Notes: a model not told the origin generated them from the letters alone. DNA of 6,868 bases from an uncultured Clostridia bacterium (GCA_946056455.1 CAMGJS010000048.1:1-6868); one strand, 5' to 3'. Shown: positions 1 through 6,196, numbered from the stretch's first letter. Program-made: numbers and translations.

Positions 1-56
1 TCATATATAAAAAATAATTTCTACACTATACAAAGCGTTTTGACATTTTGCATAAA

Positions 57-743
57 TTACATAATTTTCTTTGGCAAAAATTGAAGATAATCACCAGAAA
101 TAAATTCAAACCTTATGCCGTCCCGTTCACCGTTTATTGCATATTTTGAGCTTTGCCCGTGAATGTGACCGTAATAGCAGTATTTCACATCGTAATCGTA
201 CAGCACCTGCAATATGTCATAGTTGCAGTTTGTTCCGAAAATCGGCGGATAATGCAGAACTACAATCGGGATAAGATTTTGCCTGACGGCGCAATCTATC
301 GAGGTTTTAAGCCTTCCTGCCTCTCTTGCAAGCACCTTTGCGTCGGCAGGCTCTTTTGTTTCGTTCATCCAGCCTCTTGTTCCGCAGACGGCATATTCGC
401 CGTAGGGAACGCAGTTATTGTGCAGTATCGTAAAGCTGTCAAGTCCGTTTGACGAAAAAAATTCCTCCATTTTGCGAACAGTAGTCCACCAGTAGTCGTG
501 GTTGCCCTTTATAAGTACCTTTTTCCCGGGAAGAGCGTTTATGAACTCAAAGTCCTTTAATGACTCCGACAAAGTCATTCCCCACGATGTATCCCCCGCA
601 AGAACGACGGTATCCTCGGGAGTGATATTTTTGAGCCAGTTTTCTTTTATTCTTTCGGTATAATGTTCCCACCCTTGAAAAATATCCATAGATTTATCCG
701 AAGACAGCGACAGATGCAGGTCGCCTATAACATACAAGGACAA
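57..743 (-). CDS. Calcineurin-like metallophosphoesterase, specific substrate unknown
   Basis: The 228-residue protein carries the full set of calcineurin-like phosphoesterase metal-binding motifs in order: GDLH (D8, H10), GD (D51), GNHD (N81, H82), a histidine in LHYPP (H164) and GHIH (H193, H195). These build the di-metal site that hydrolyses phosphomono- or diesters. There is no signal peptide or membrane segment, so a cytoplasmic enzyme is expected. The chosen start is a TTG at 743 with the run GGGGGG six bases upstream. It puts the first metal motif at residue 8, as is usual for the fold, and no in-frame ATG lies near this position. The gene follows thrC by 69 bases, with a hairpin between them, so it may be read through from thrC. 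The fold is certain. The substrate (nucleotide, protein or nucleic acid) cannot be told from sequence, so I give no symbol. Confidence 0.9.
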   Translation of the reverse strand: MSLYVIGDLHLSLSSDKSMDIFQGWEHYTERIKENWLKNITPEDTVVLAGDTSWGMTLSESLKDFEFINALPGKKVLIKGNHDYWWTTVRKMEEFFSSNGLDSFTILHNNCVPYGEYAVCGTRGWMNETKEPADAKVLAREAGRLKTSIDCAVRQNLIPIVVLHYPPIFGTNCNYDILQVLYDYDVKYCYYGHIHGQSSKYAINGERDGIRFEFISGDYLQFLPKKIM

Positions 744-765
744 TATATTCCCCCCTTAAAAGCAA

Positions 766-799
766 TTTAAGCGGAACATAAATCTATATTCCGCTTAAA
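766..799 (-). terminator. Hairpin after thrC, probable weak intrinsic terminator
   Basis: A 14-bp inverted repeat (arms 766-779 and 786-799, one G-T pair, 6-base loop) lies 13 bases beyond the thrC stop. Its core is AAGCGGAA paired with TTCCGCTT. On the minus strand the stem is followed by TTGCTTTT, an imperfect U-tract, so termination is probably partial. Read-through would supply the metallophosphoesterase, whose ribosome-binding site begins just after this tract. Confidence 0.6.
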
Positions 800-812
800 A
801 TTCATAGATTTT

Positions 813-2306
813 TTATATACCGAGCGTTTTGAGGACAAAGTCCTTCATCTCTGCGCTCTCAACACTTCCAGAGAAACGGATTTCCTTGTTTTTGAGCGAA
901 GCGAGAGCCTCGGGGATTTCATACTTTGAAAGAGCGTAAAGTCTGTCGACCATATCAAATTCGTCAATTTCAGGCTTTTTGCCCTCGATAGCTTCAAGCA
1001 CGCTTGCGCTGAACTTATAGGGGCTTGCGGTGGAGGCAATAACCGTTCTTGTGTTGTCGCCTGTTTCAGCCTTGTAATCTTCATAGACCTTAACAGCAAC
1101 AGCAGTGTGGGTATCAAGAGTATATGAATACTTTTCGTATGTTTTCTTGATTGTCGCCTTTGTCTGCTCATCGTCGCAGTATCCGCCGTAAAATTCTTCT
1201 TTGAGGACTTTCTTTATATCGTCCGAAACTTCGTATTTTCCCTCTTTTGCAAGCTTTGTGAACCACTCTCTTATCTGAGCGTCATTCTTGCCGCAAAGAA
1301 GATAGAGAAGTCTTTCAAGGTTGCTTGAAATCAAAATGTCCATCGAGGGAGAAATAGTTGTATAGAAATCGCGGTTGCGGTCATAAACACCCGTGTTGAT
1401 AAAATCGGTGAGGACTTTGTTCTGATTTGACGCGCAGATAAGCTTTGCTATGGGAACTCCCATCTGCTTTGCAAAATATGCCGCAAGGATATTTCCGAAG
1501 TTACCCGTCGGAACAACTATGTTTATCTTGTCGCCGAGAGCGATTTCTTCATCTGCAACAAGAGTAGCATAAGCCGAAACATAGTAAATTATCTGCGGAG
1601 CAAGTCTGCCCCAGTTTATCGAGTTTGCGCTTGAGAACATCATTCCGTTCTTGTCAAGAGCGTTCTTTATCTCATCGTTTGTGAAAATAGCCTTAACGCC
1701 GTTCTGAGCGTCGTCAAAGTTGCCCTTTATTGCGCAAACGGCAACATTTTCGCCCTCTTGCGTTGTCATCTGACGCTTCTGCATAGGGCTTACTCCCTGC
1801 TCGGGATAGAATACCATAATTTCAGTTCCGGGAACATCCTTAAAGCCTTCAAGAGCCGCCTTTCCCGTATCTCCCGATGTTGCAACAAGGATAACTACCT
1901 TCTTGTCGCAGTTTATCTTCTTGACAGAAGTTGTAAGAAGATAAGGAAGTATCTGCAAAGCCATATCCTTGAATGCACAAGTAGGACCGTGCCAGAGTTC
2001 AAGCATATATGTGCCGTCAAAAAGGTGTGAAATTTCAGATATATTCTCGGTTGAGAATTTCTTGTCGGTGTATGCGTTGTCTGTGCAGTAGTGAATTTCC
2101 TCGTCGGTGAAGTCGGTTAGGTATTTTGCAAAAACATACGCCGCTCTTTCGTTATATTTCATTGTTGAGAGCTTTTTTATCTCGTCAAGTGTAATCGAGG
2201 GTATCTCATCGGGGATAAAAAGTCCGCCGTCTTTTGATATTCCGCTTGCAATAGCCTCTGCCGAGGTTACGCTGACGCTGTTGTCTCTTGTGCTTTTGTA
2301 AATCAT
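813..2306 (-). CDS. thrC: Threonine synthase
   Basis: ThrC converts O-phospho-L-homoserine to threonine and phosphate with pyridoxal phosphate, the last step of threonine synthesis. From the chosen start the protein has 497 residues, usual for the longer bacterial ThrC type. It opens with the family's N-terminal pattern (YKSTRD, residues 3-8, and DGGLFIP at 26-32). It has the PLP lysine in HGPTCAFKD (K113), the cofactor phosphate-binding SGDTG loop, and the VPTGNFGN motif. I prefer the ATG at 2306 because GAGAGGA lies nine bases upstream and ThrC proteins begin close to this YKSTRD. An ATG at 2324 overlaps the yraN stop as ATGA and would add six residues, but it has no clear ribosome-binding site. 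It is the only amino-acid biosynthesis gene in a cluster otherwise devoted to ribosome, secretion and nucleic-acid functions. No frameshift or missing motif is seen. Confidence 0.95.
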   Translation of the reverse strand: MIYKSTRDNSVSVTSAEAIASGISKDGGLFIPDEIPSITLDEIKKLSTMKYNERAAYVFAKYLTDFTDEEIHYCTDNAYTDKKFSTENISEISHLFDGTYMLELWHGPTCAFKDMALQILPYLLTTSVKKINCDKKVVILVATSGDTGKAALEGFKDVPGTEIMVFYPEQGVSPMQKRQMTTQEGENVAVCAIKGNFDDAQNGVKAIFTNDEIKNALDKNGMMFSSANSINWGRLAPQIIYYVSAYATLVADEEIALGDKINIVVPTGNFGNILAAYFAKQMGVPIAKLICASNQNKVLTDFINTGVYDRNRDFYTTISPSMDILISSNLERLLYLLCGKNDAQIREWFTKLAKEGKYEVSDDIKKVLKEEFYGGYCDDEQTKATIKKTYEKYSYTLDTHTAVAVKVYEDYKAETGDNTRTVIASTASPYKFSASVLEAIEGKKPEIDEFDMVDRLYALSKYEIPEALASLKNKEIRFSGSVESAEMKDFVLKTLGI

Positions 2307-2320
2307 TATTACCAATCCTC

Positions 2321-2686
2321 TCATAGCTCGCTTAAATCAAAAGCGTTGTCTATATAAATTATATCCGATATTTTCCCTTTGTCAAGTTCTATCGAAACCA
2401 CATCGAACCTTGGCTGTAAATCGCAACCCGTGCGGTATATGTACTCTTCGGCGGTTTTTATGATAAGCTGTCGCTTTCTTTGCGTTACAGCCTCCGTTCC
2501 GCTGACCATACTGCCCTTTTTTCTCGTCTTTACTTCTATAAAAAGGACATACTCTCCCTGCTTTGCCACAATGTCGATCTCTCCGCCTCTTATGGTGAAA
2601 TTCCTGCATAAAATCTCACATCCTCGGCTTTCAAGAAATTCTGCGACAAGCTTTTCTCCTGCATAGCCTGTCTCTTTATTTTTCAT
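2321..2686 (-). CDS. yraN: UPF0102 (YraN) family nuclease-fold protein
   Basis: This 121-residue protein is full length for the UPF0102/YraN family. Near the N-terminus it has [12 protein letters not shown]. It then shows the restriction-endonuclease-like core: GGEIDIVA (E36, D38) followed by FIEVKTRK (E51, K53), which matches the PD-(D/E)XK catalytic layout. The family is widespread and usually sits beside rnhB, as here; a role in DNA processing or recombination is often supposed but is not settled. Its ATG overlaps the end of rnhB by 11 bases. I see no convincing Shine-Dalgarno sequence ahead of it (upstream reads AAGCTTTACA), so translation is probably coupled to rnhB. The family call is firm and the biochemical role is inference. 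Confidence 0.93.
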   Translation of the reverse strand: MKNKETGYAGEKLVAEFLESRGCEILCRNFTIRGGEIDIVAKQGEYVLFIEVKTRKKGSMVSGTEAVTQRKRQLIIKTAEEYIYRTGCDLQPRFDVVSIELDKGKISDIIYIDNAFDLSEL

Positions 2687-3281
2687 TGTAAAGCTTTTTT
2701 AAAAAGGTCTTGCGGTGAACTTCCGACGGACCGTATTGCAGTATAAGGTCGGTATGCAGCTTTGTTCCGTACCCCTTATGCTTTTCAAACATATATTGCG
2801 GATATTTTTTTGCAAGCTCTGCCATATATCTGTCCCTTGTCACCTTTGCAAGAATAGAAGCCGCCGCTATCGAAGCGGAAGTTCCGTCCCCCTTGACAAG
2901 CGTTTGTGCCTTGCAGGGCAGTTCGGGCGGAAGTCTGTTTCCGTCTATAAGAGCAAGGTCGGGTGTTATAGAAAGTCCCTCCACCGCCCTTTTCATCGCA
3001 AGATATGTTGCGTTTAAAATGTTAAGACGGTCAATTTCCTCAACAGAAGCCGTCGCCACGCAGTAAGCCTTTGCCTTTGCGATAATCTCGTCATAGAGAG
3101 CCTCGCGCTTTTTTTCGGAGAGCTTTTTGCTGTCGTTTATCCCCTCGATGACCGTTCCGCTGTCAAAGATAACCGCCGCCGCATATACATCTCCCGCAAG
3201 AGGACCTCTGCCTGCCTCGTCAACTCCGCAAAGAAGAATATTGCCGTTTCTTATATTTTCGTCATACTCAAAAAGCGTCAT
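2676..3281 (-). CDS. rnhB: Ribonuclease HII
   Basis: RNase HII cuts the RNA strand of RNA-DNA hybrids and starts removal of single ribonucleotides misincorporated into DNA. The 201-residue protein is close to E. coli RNase HII in size and shorter than the B. subtilis form, which has an N-terminal extension. The acidic catalytic residues are all present: D21 and E22 in [13 protein letters not shown]113 in LIDGN, and D132 in VKGDG. The conserved [21 protein letters not shown] and HKGYGT motifs are also there. I chose the ATG at 3281 because it lies four bases after the rbgA stop with GGAGGAG about ten bases upstream, inside the rbgA 3' end. The open frame extends to 3356, but that would add 25 residues lacking family similarity and overlap rbgA by 71 bases. 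Its end overlaps yraN. Confidence 0.96.
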   Translation of the reverse strand: MTLFEYDENIRNGNILLCGVDEAGRGPLAGDVYAAAVIFDSGTVIEGINDSKKLSEKKREALYDEIIAKAKAYCVATASVEEIDRLNILNATYLAMKRAVEGLSITPDLALIDGNRLPPELPCKAQTLVKGDGTSASIAAASILAKVTRDRYMAELAKKYPQYMFEKHKGYGTKLHTDLILQYGPSEVHRKTFLKKLYNEK

Positions 3282-3285
3282 AGCT

Positions 3286-4146
3286 TTACGGCTCCTCCAA
3301 AGTGATTTTTCCGAGTTTTCCGCTCCTGAATTCGTCAAGAACGGTAATAGCTGCACGCTCGGTGTTTACCTCTCCGCCCGATATGAGCATACCTCTTTTT
3401 CTTCCGATTTTTTCAAGTATCTCATACCCCTCGTCGCTATCGGAAATCTCAACGCCGTATCTTGAAACGATATTTTCCTTATACGAATTTTCACAAAGAA
3501 AATACAAAAGCCTTGACGCCAAAAGCTCAATGTCGAGAATATCGTCCTTGACTGCTCCCGTGAAGGCAAGCTTTTCGCCGACTTCTTTATCCTCGAATTT
3601 AGGCCATAATACTCCCGGCATATCGAGCAGTTCAATCTCGTCGTCGATTTTCACCCACTGCTTTTCTCTTGTAACGCCAGGTCGGTCCTCAACCTTTGTT
3701 TTCTTTGACTTCGCCATTCTGTTTATAAACGATGATTTTCCAACATTCGGGATACCTACAATCATAAGGTGCAAGGGTGCTCCTATAATTCCCTTTGCGC
3801 GTCTTTTTTCAAGAAGCTCCTTTAAAACCTCTTTTATCATCGGGACAAAATTCTTTATCCCCTTACCGCTTCGGCAATCCGCCGCCATAGCGTAAATTCC
3901 CTGAGATTTATAGTAGCTGAGCCATTTATCAGTGACTCTGCTGTCCGCCTCGTCGCACTTGTTGAGTATTACTACCCTCGGTTTGCCAGAAATAAGCTTG
4001 TTGAGGTCGGGGTTGCGACTGCTCATCGGTATTCTTGCGTCAACTATTTCAACAACAGCGTCAACAAGCTTTAAGTTTGCAGTTATCATTCGGCGGGTTT
4101 TCGCCATATGCCCTGGGAACCACTGTATCGAGGGCGCCTCATTCAT
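3286..4146 (-). CDS. rbgA: Ribosome biogenesis GTPase RbgA (YlqF), 50S assembly
   Basis: RbgA is a GTPase acting late in 50S subunit assembly; in B. subtilis it is essential. The 286-residue product matches the usual length. It starts with the hallmark [10 protein letters not shown] (residues 7-16). Its GTPase motifs are circularly permuted: G4 (NKCD, 62-65) comes first, followed by G1 (GIPNVGKS, 131-138), G2 (PGVT, 156-159) and G3 (DMPG, 175-178). About 110 residues follow G3, where the family has its C-terminal RNA-binding helical domain. The start overlaps the lepB stop by eight bases. AGGAG lies nine bases before the ATG, so it has its own ribosome-binding site as well as possible coupling. 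Its place two genes after rplS fits joint expression of a 50S protein and a 50S assembly factor. Confidence 0.97.
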   Translation of the reverse strand: MNEAPSIQWFPGHMAKTRRMITANLKLVDAVVEIVDARIPMSSRNPDLNKLISGKPRVVILNKCDEADSRVTDKWLSYYKSQGIYAMAADCRSGKGIKNFVPMIKEVLKELLEKRRAKGIIGAPLHLMIVGIPNVGKSSFINRMAKSKKTKVEDRPGVTREKQWVKIDDEIELLDMPGVLWPKFEDKEVGEKLAFTGAVKDDILDIELLASRLLYFLCENSYKENIVSRYGVEISDSDEGYEILEKIGRKRGMLISGGEVNTERAAITVLDEFRSGKLGKITLEEP

Positions 4147-4711
4147 TGCCTACCACTCCTATTTTATCTATCGGCGCATATCTGAAAATAACCTTGCCGA
4201 ATATTTCTTCATCGGTGACAGGTCCCACAAATCTGCTGTCCGTCGACCTGTTTCTGTTGTCGCCCATAACAAAATATTCGCCCTCTTTGAGCGTTATGGG
4301 GTACTCTATATAGCTTGAACCCGTGTATGTTCTTTCGTTTATATACGGCTCGTCAATCTCAACTCCGTCAACATATACCACTCCGTTTTCATAATCGACA
4401 GAAATGGTCTGTCCGGGGACAGCTATAACTCTTTTTATAATCGGTTCGTTGAACGCTATTGAGTCCACAACGACAACATCGCCGTTTTTATAGTTATTCA
4501 CGCAGGAAAGATATATGAGCATATCTCCCGTCTGACCTGTTGTTTCATCCCTGCCCACAAATGTGGGGTACATTGAAGGGCCTATAACCTCCGATGTCCT
4601 GAAAACGAATGTGAATAGCAGAACAACCGTCAGAAACGAGAAAAACAGCGTTTCTATCCAGTCTATAAGCTCTTCGGCAAAGCTTGTTTTTTTCTTTTCA
4701 TTTTCGCTCAT
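4139..4711 (-). CDS. lepB: Signal peptidase I
   Basis: This membrane-anchored serine protease removes signal peptides from secreted proteins, using a Ser-Lys dyad. The 190-residue protein has one N-terminal transmembrane segment (about residues 19-37), typical of the small Gram-positive enzymes. It then has the nucleophile motif GPSMYPT (S46), the general-base motif IIKRVIAVPGQ (K93), and the family signature GDNRNRSTDSRFVGPV near residues 150-165. There is no large inserted domain of the E. coli type. The ATG at 4711 has a modest AAGGA about ten bases upstream. The gene starts 28 bases past the rplS terminator and overlaps rbgA, and no room remains for an independent promoter between terminator and start. 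The position between rplS and rbgA recurs in clostridial genomes. Confidence 0.96.
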   Translation of the reverse strand: MSENEKKKTSFAEELIDWIETLFFSFLTVVLLFTFVFRTSEVIGPSMYPTFVGRDETTGQTGDMLIYLSCVNNYKNGDVVVVDSIAFNEPIIKRVIAVPGQTISVDYENGVVYVDGVEIDEPYINERTYTGSSYIEYPITLKEGEYFVMGDNRNRSTDSRFVGPVTDEEIFGKVIFRYAPIDKIGVVGNE

Positions 4712-4739
4712 AACGCAACCGTCCTTTTAAATGAATAGC

Positions 4740-4771
4740 AAAAAAGGGACACATTTCATTGTCCCTTTTTT
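4740..4771 (-). terminator. Intrinsic terminator after rplS (symmetric, A/T flanked)
   Basis: A perfect 12-bp inverted repeat (arms 4740-4751 and 4760-4771, 8-base loop) starts 16 bases after the rplS stop. The core is GGGACA paired with TGTCCC, preceded by six A and followed by six T on the minus strand. Because of the A/T symmetry it would also read as a terminator on the plus strand, although no plus-strand gene approaches it. lepB begins 28 bases beyond it, so it probably lowers rather than abolishes transcription into the downstream cluster. Confidence 0.88.
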
Positions 4772-4787
4772 CACTCTGAAAGTTAAA

Positions 4788-5132
4788 TTAACGGATTTCT
4801 TCCTTAACCTTTGCAGCCTTGCCCACACGGTCACGGAGATAGTAAAGCTTAGCTCTGCGAACCTTACCGTGTCTTACAACCTCAACCTTGCTGATAACGG
4901 GCGAATGAACGGGGAATACTCTTTCAATTCCGCAGCCGTGCGCTACTCGTCTTACAGTAAAGGTCTCGGCAATTCCGCCGTGCTTCTTGGCGATAACTGT
5001 TCCTTCAAAAATCTGAATTCTGAACTTGTCGCCTTCCTTGATTTTAACATGCACCTTTACAGTGTCACCGATTTCGATAACAGGTGCGTCTGCCTTGAGG
5101 CTGTCATTGCTGATTTGCTTGAGTGCGTCCAT
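4788..5132 (-). CDS. rplS: 50S ribosomal protein L19
   Basis: L19 is a 50S protein at the subunit interface. The 114-residue product is the standard length and shows family features throughout: [18 protein letters not shown], the [15 protein letters not shown] segment, [21 protein letters not shown], and the basic C-terminal [20 protein letters not shown]. The ATG at 5132 is preceded by a perfect AGGAGG eight bases upstream. In many Firmicutes rplS follows rpsP, rimM and trmD. Here its upstream neighbour is an M50 protease gene and it has its own strong promoter and a long leader, so its expression is separate from trmD. The codons and base composition look like those of a highly expressed native gene. 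Confidence 0.99.
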   Translation of the reverse strand: MDALKQISNDSLKADAPVIEIGDTVKVHVKIKEGDKFRIQIFEGTVIAKKHGGIAETFTVRRVAHGCGIERVFPVHSPVISKVEVVRHGKVRRAKLYYLRDRVGKAAKVKEEIR

Positions 5133-5282
5133 TTTAATTTCCTCCTAAGTTTTCAGACATTCTTGCCTGCCGAATTCCTTGACGGCGACAGAGGACTATC
5201 CGCTTTAATGTCATTATCTGGCATTAACCCCCGACCTTTTGCAAGAAATATTATTTCTTCAAAAAGACGGATATTCAAATGC
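5133..5282 (-). promoter_or_regulatory. Structured rplS 5' leader, candidate L19 autoregulatory leader
   Basis: About 150 bases separate the predicted transcription start from the rplS ATG. By eye the minus-strand RNA can form four helices. An outer helix pairs 5268-5273 with 5197-5202 (TATCCG with CGGATA). It encloses two hairpins, 5243-5259 (seven perfect pairs) and 5205-5227 (six pairs). A separate GC-rich hairpin at 5161-5192 has ten pairs with two single bulged A residues, and ends 14 bases before AGGAGG (5141-5146). L19 leaders are known as putative autoregulatory RNAs in low-GC Gram-positive bacteria. The position fits that class, but I cannot confirm a match to its consensus without a covariance search. 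Confidence 0.55.
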
Positions 5283-5288
5283 TTTAAA

Positions 5289-5317
5289 ATTATAACACAC
5301 GAGAGCACATTTTTCAA
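5289..5317 (-). promoter_or_regulatory. Sigma-A promoter of rplS
   Basis: On the minus strand TTGAAA (5312-5317) is followed after exactly 17 bases by TATAAT (5289-5294). The -10 box is preceded by TGT, giving an extended -10 (TGnTATAAT). This is one mismatch from consensus at -35 and a perfect -10, so a strong housekeeping promoter is expected, with a start near 5282. It sits just after the stop of the M50 protease gene. Confidence 0.88.
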
Positions 5318-5326
5318 GTGCGCTCG
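5300..5326. repeat. Imperfect inverted repeat overlapping the rplS -35 box
   Basis: The arms CGAGAGCAC (5300-5308) and GTGCGCTCG (5318-5326) pair over nine positions with one mismatch, around a 9-base loop that contains the whole -35 hexamer. It begins 13 bases after the M50 protease stop. It could act as that gene's terminator, although neither side has a good U-tract, or as a DNA site affecting the rplS promoter. The sequence does not decide between these. Confidence 0.5.
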
Positions 5327-5338
5327 CATAAAATTTTA

Positions 5339-5959
5339 TCACAAAACCCTTATGTTTTTTGTGCTTATTGCACTAAAATTATCTATAAGCGAGAATATAA
5401 AGAAGTACGCTCCGCTTATTAAAAGCGACAGATTTATCTTAAAAAAGTTCATCATAAGAGCCACCGCAAGCACAAGCGCAGGCGTAATAACGCAGGTGAC
5501 AATATTGATAAAAGAGAGCAGTTTCGGCTTGCCGTCAAATATCAGAAACAGCAGTTGTCCTCCGTCAAGAGCCTTTATCGGTAACAGATTAAAAAGCGCC
5601 GTGGCAAGGTTCATAACGGCAAAGACCTTGAAATTCTCCCCATCAAACATATAAAACACAGCGAACGCAAGAATATTCATCAAAGGACCGCTTAAAAGGA
5701 TTACCGCCTCTTTTTTGTTTTCGACAAGAGAAAAATCCCTGACAATTTTTATTCCCGCGCCGTAAAGGACAATTTTTTTCACCCCTACTCCGAAAGAAAA
5801 CAGCGCAAGAAGGTGCCCTATCTCGTGAAGAATACACGAGGCAAGGCTCATATATATACAGGCGGAGCTTTCCGAAAGTCCTAAAAGAGCAATCACAGCA
5901 AGAAAGCTGAACTCCACCGAAATAATCGTCTTAAAAGTGCTTTTTACCCTTAAATTCAT
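5339..5959 (-). CDS. Membrane-embedded M50 (site-2 type) zinc metalloprotease, SpoIVFB-like
   Basis: The 206-residue protein is highly hydrophobic, with about five or six likely membrane segments. It has the zinc motif HEIGH (residues 45-49), the SGPLMN segment (90-95), and NLLPIKALDGG with the third metal ligand D132. That layout defines intramembrane proteases of family M50, and the NLLPI-LDGG-LLFLIF stretch resembles SpoIVFB, which activates sigma-K in the mother cell. It is shorter than B. subtilis SpoIVFB and has no CBS or PDZ domain. No SpoIVFA-like partner lies beside it. I start it at the ATG 5959, with GGTGA five bases upstream. The frame is open to 6022, but those 21 extra codons run through the terminator of the preceding unit. 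The gene follows spoVM, which supports but does not prove a sporulation role. The substrate is unknown. Confidence 0.88.
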   Translation of the reverse strand: MNLRVKSTFKTIISVEFSFLAVIALLGLSESSACIYMSLASCILHEIGHLLALFSFGVGVKKIVLYGAGIKIVRDFSLVENKKEAVILLSGPLMNILAFAVFYMFDGENFKVFAVMNLATALFNLLPIKALDGGQLLFLIFDGKPKLLSFINIVTCVITPALVLAVALMMNFFKINLSLLISGAYFFIFSLIDNFSAISTKNIRVL

Positions 5960-5967
5960 TATTCTCA

Positions 5968-5989
5968 CCCCAATAGATTTTATTCGGGG
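5968..5989 (-). promoter_or_regulatory. Small hairpin overlapping the ribosome-binding site of the M50 protease
   Basis: On the minus strand CCCC and AATA (separated by a bulged G) can pair with TATT and GGGG, giving eight base pairs and a 5-base loop. The GGGG arm is the upstream part of the GGGGTGA ribosome-binding site. The hairpin could limit translation, for example of read-through transcripts, but it is short and may be chance. Confidence 0.35.
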
Positions 5990-5997
5990 CGGACAAT

Positions 5998-6039
5998 AAA
6001 AAGAACGGTCGCCAAGGAGCAAAACGCCCTCGGCAACCG
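5998..6039 (-). terminator. Intrinsic terminator of the rsgA-spoVM unit
   Basis: The arms 6028-6039 (5' in the RNA, CGGTTGCCGAGG) and 6006-6017 pair over 12 positions, including G-T wobbles, around a 10-base loop that can add two more GC pairs. On the minus strand the stem is followed directly by TTCTTTTT (5998-6005). It starts eight bases after the spoVM stop. This is a strong, GC-rich rho-independent terminator separating spoVM from the M50 protease gene. Confidence 0.88.
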
Positions 6040-6047
6040 CCTGCGCT

Positions 6048-6137
6048 TTAATTTTCGGGATTTTCTTTTTTTATCCTGAATATCGCTCTGAATATTCCCG
6101 AAAGCATCTTGGGAGTTTTGATAACAACAATTTTCAT
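6048..6137 (-). CDS. spoVM: Stage V sporulation protein M (SpoVM), 29 residues
   Basis: This small gene encodes 29 residues, reading MKIVVIKTPKMLSGI through residue 15 and FRAIFRIKKENPEN after it. It aligns without gaps to my recollection of B. subtilis SpoVM (26 residues), sharing M1, K2, I6, K7, P9, K10, L12, G14, I15, R17 and A18, including the functionally critical proline 9. SpoVM is an amphipathic helix that embeds in the convex forespore membrane and anchors SpoIVA, so starting spore-coat assembly. Residues 11-22 here form such a helix (MLSGIFRAIFRI), followed by a basic tail. GGAGG lies eight bases before the ATG, and a strong terminator follows the TAA. The gene lies 59 bases after rsgA. 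In B. subtilis spoVM is also close to rsgA, with rpe and thiN between, so context supports the call. Those two genes are absent from this interval. Confidence 0.88.
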   Translation of the reverse strand: MKIVVIKTPKMLSGIFRAIFRIKKENPEN

Positions 6138-6196
6138 ACTTAAAACCTCCGCATTCAATTATGCTATATACTATTCCGCAAAACAGAAAATGTGAG

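Noticed and set aside
1..56. Possible terminator after the metallophosphoesterase (CAAA/TTTG with T-rich sequence beyond)
   Set aside because: The stem is only four base pairs and the run of T is distant. The real 3' end may lie outside the window.
845..1171. 108-codon minus-strand frame inside thrC, rich in R, L and S
   Set aside because: It is an out-of-frame reading of thrC, which is intact over the whole stretch. No frameshift is needed to explain it.
3282..3356. Upstream in-frame extension of rnhB (25 residues)
   Set aside because: It lies inside rbgA, lacks similarity to RNase HII N-termini, and a better start with GGAGGAG exists at 3281.
3302..3895. 197-codon plus-strand open frame opposite rbgA
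   Set aside because: It is a serine/isoleucine-rich shadow of rbgA codons, with no family similarity and no ribosome-binding site.
5134..5160. Eight-codon upstream frame (MSENLGGN) in the rplS leader that ends one base before the rplS start
   Set aside because: It has no convincing ribosome-binding site of its own, its codons for G-G are simply the AGGAGG site, and such a short frame is likely by chance.
4731..5654. Long 307-codon plus-strand open frame across rplS, its leader and the M50 gene
   Set aside because: It is antisense to rplS, which is certain, and spans a strong terminator and promoter. It has no recognisable domain or ribosome-binding site.
6138..6196. Possible sigma-E-like promoter for spoVM (CATAATT near 6160)
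   Set aside because: A -10-like element is visible, but I cannot find a matching -35 at the right distance, so I do not list it.
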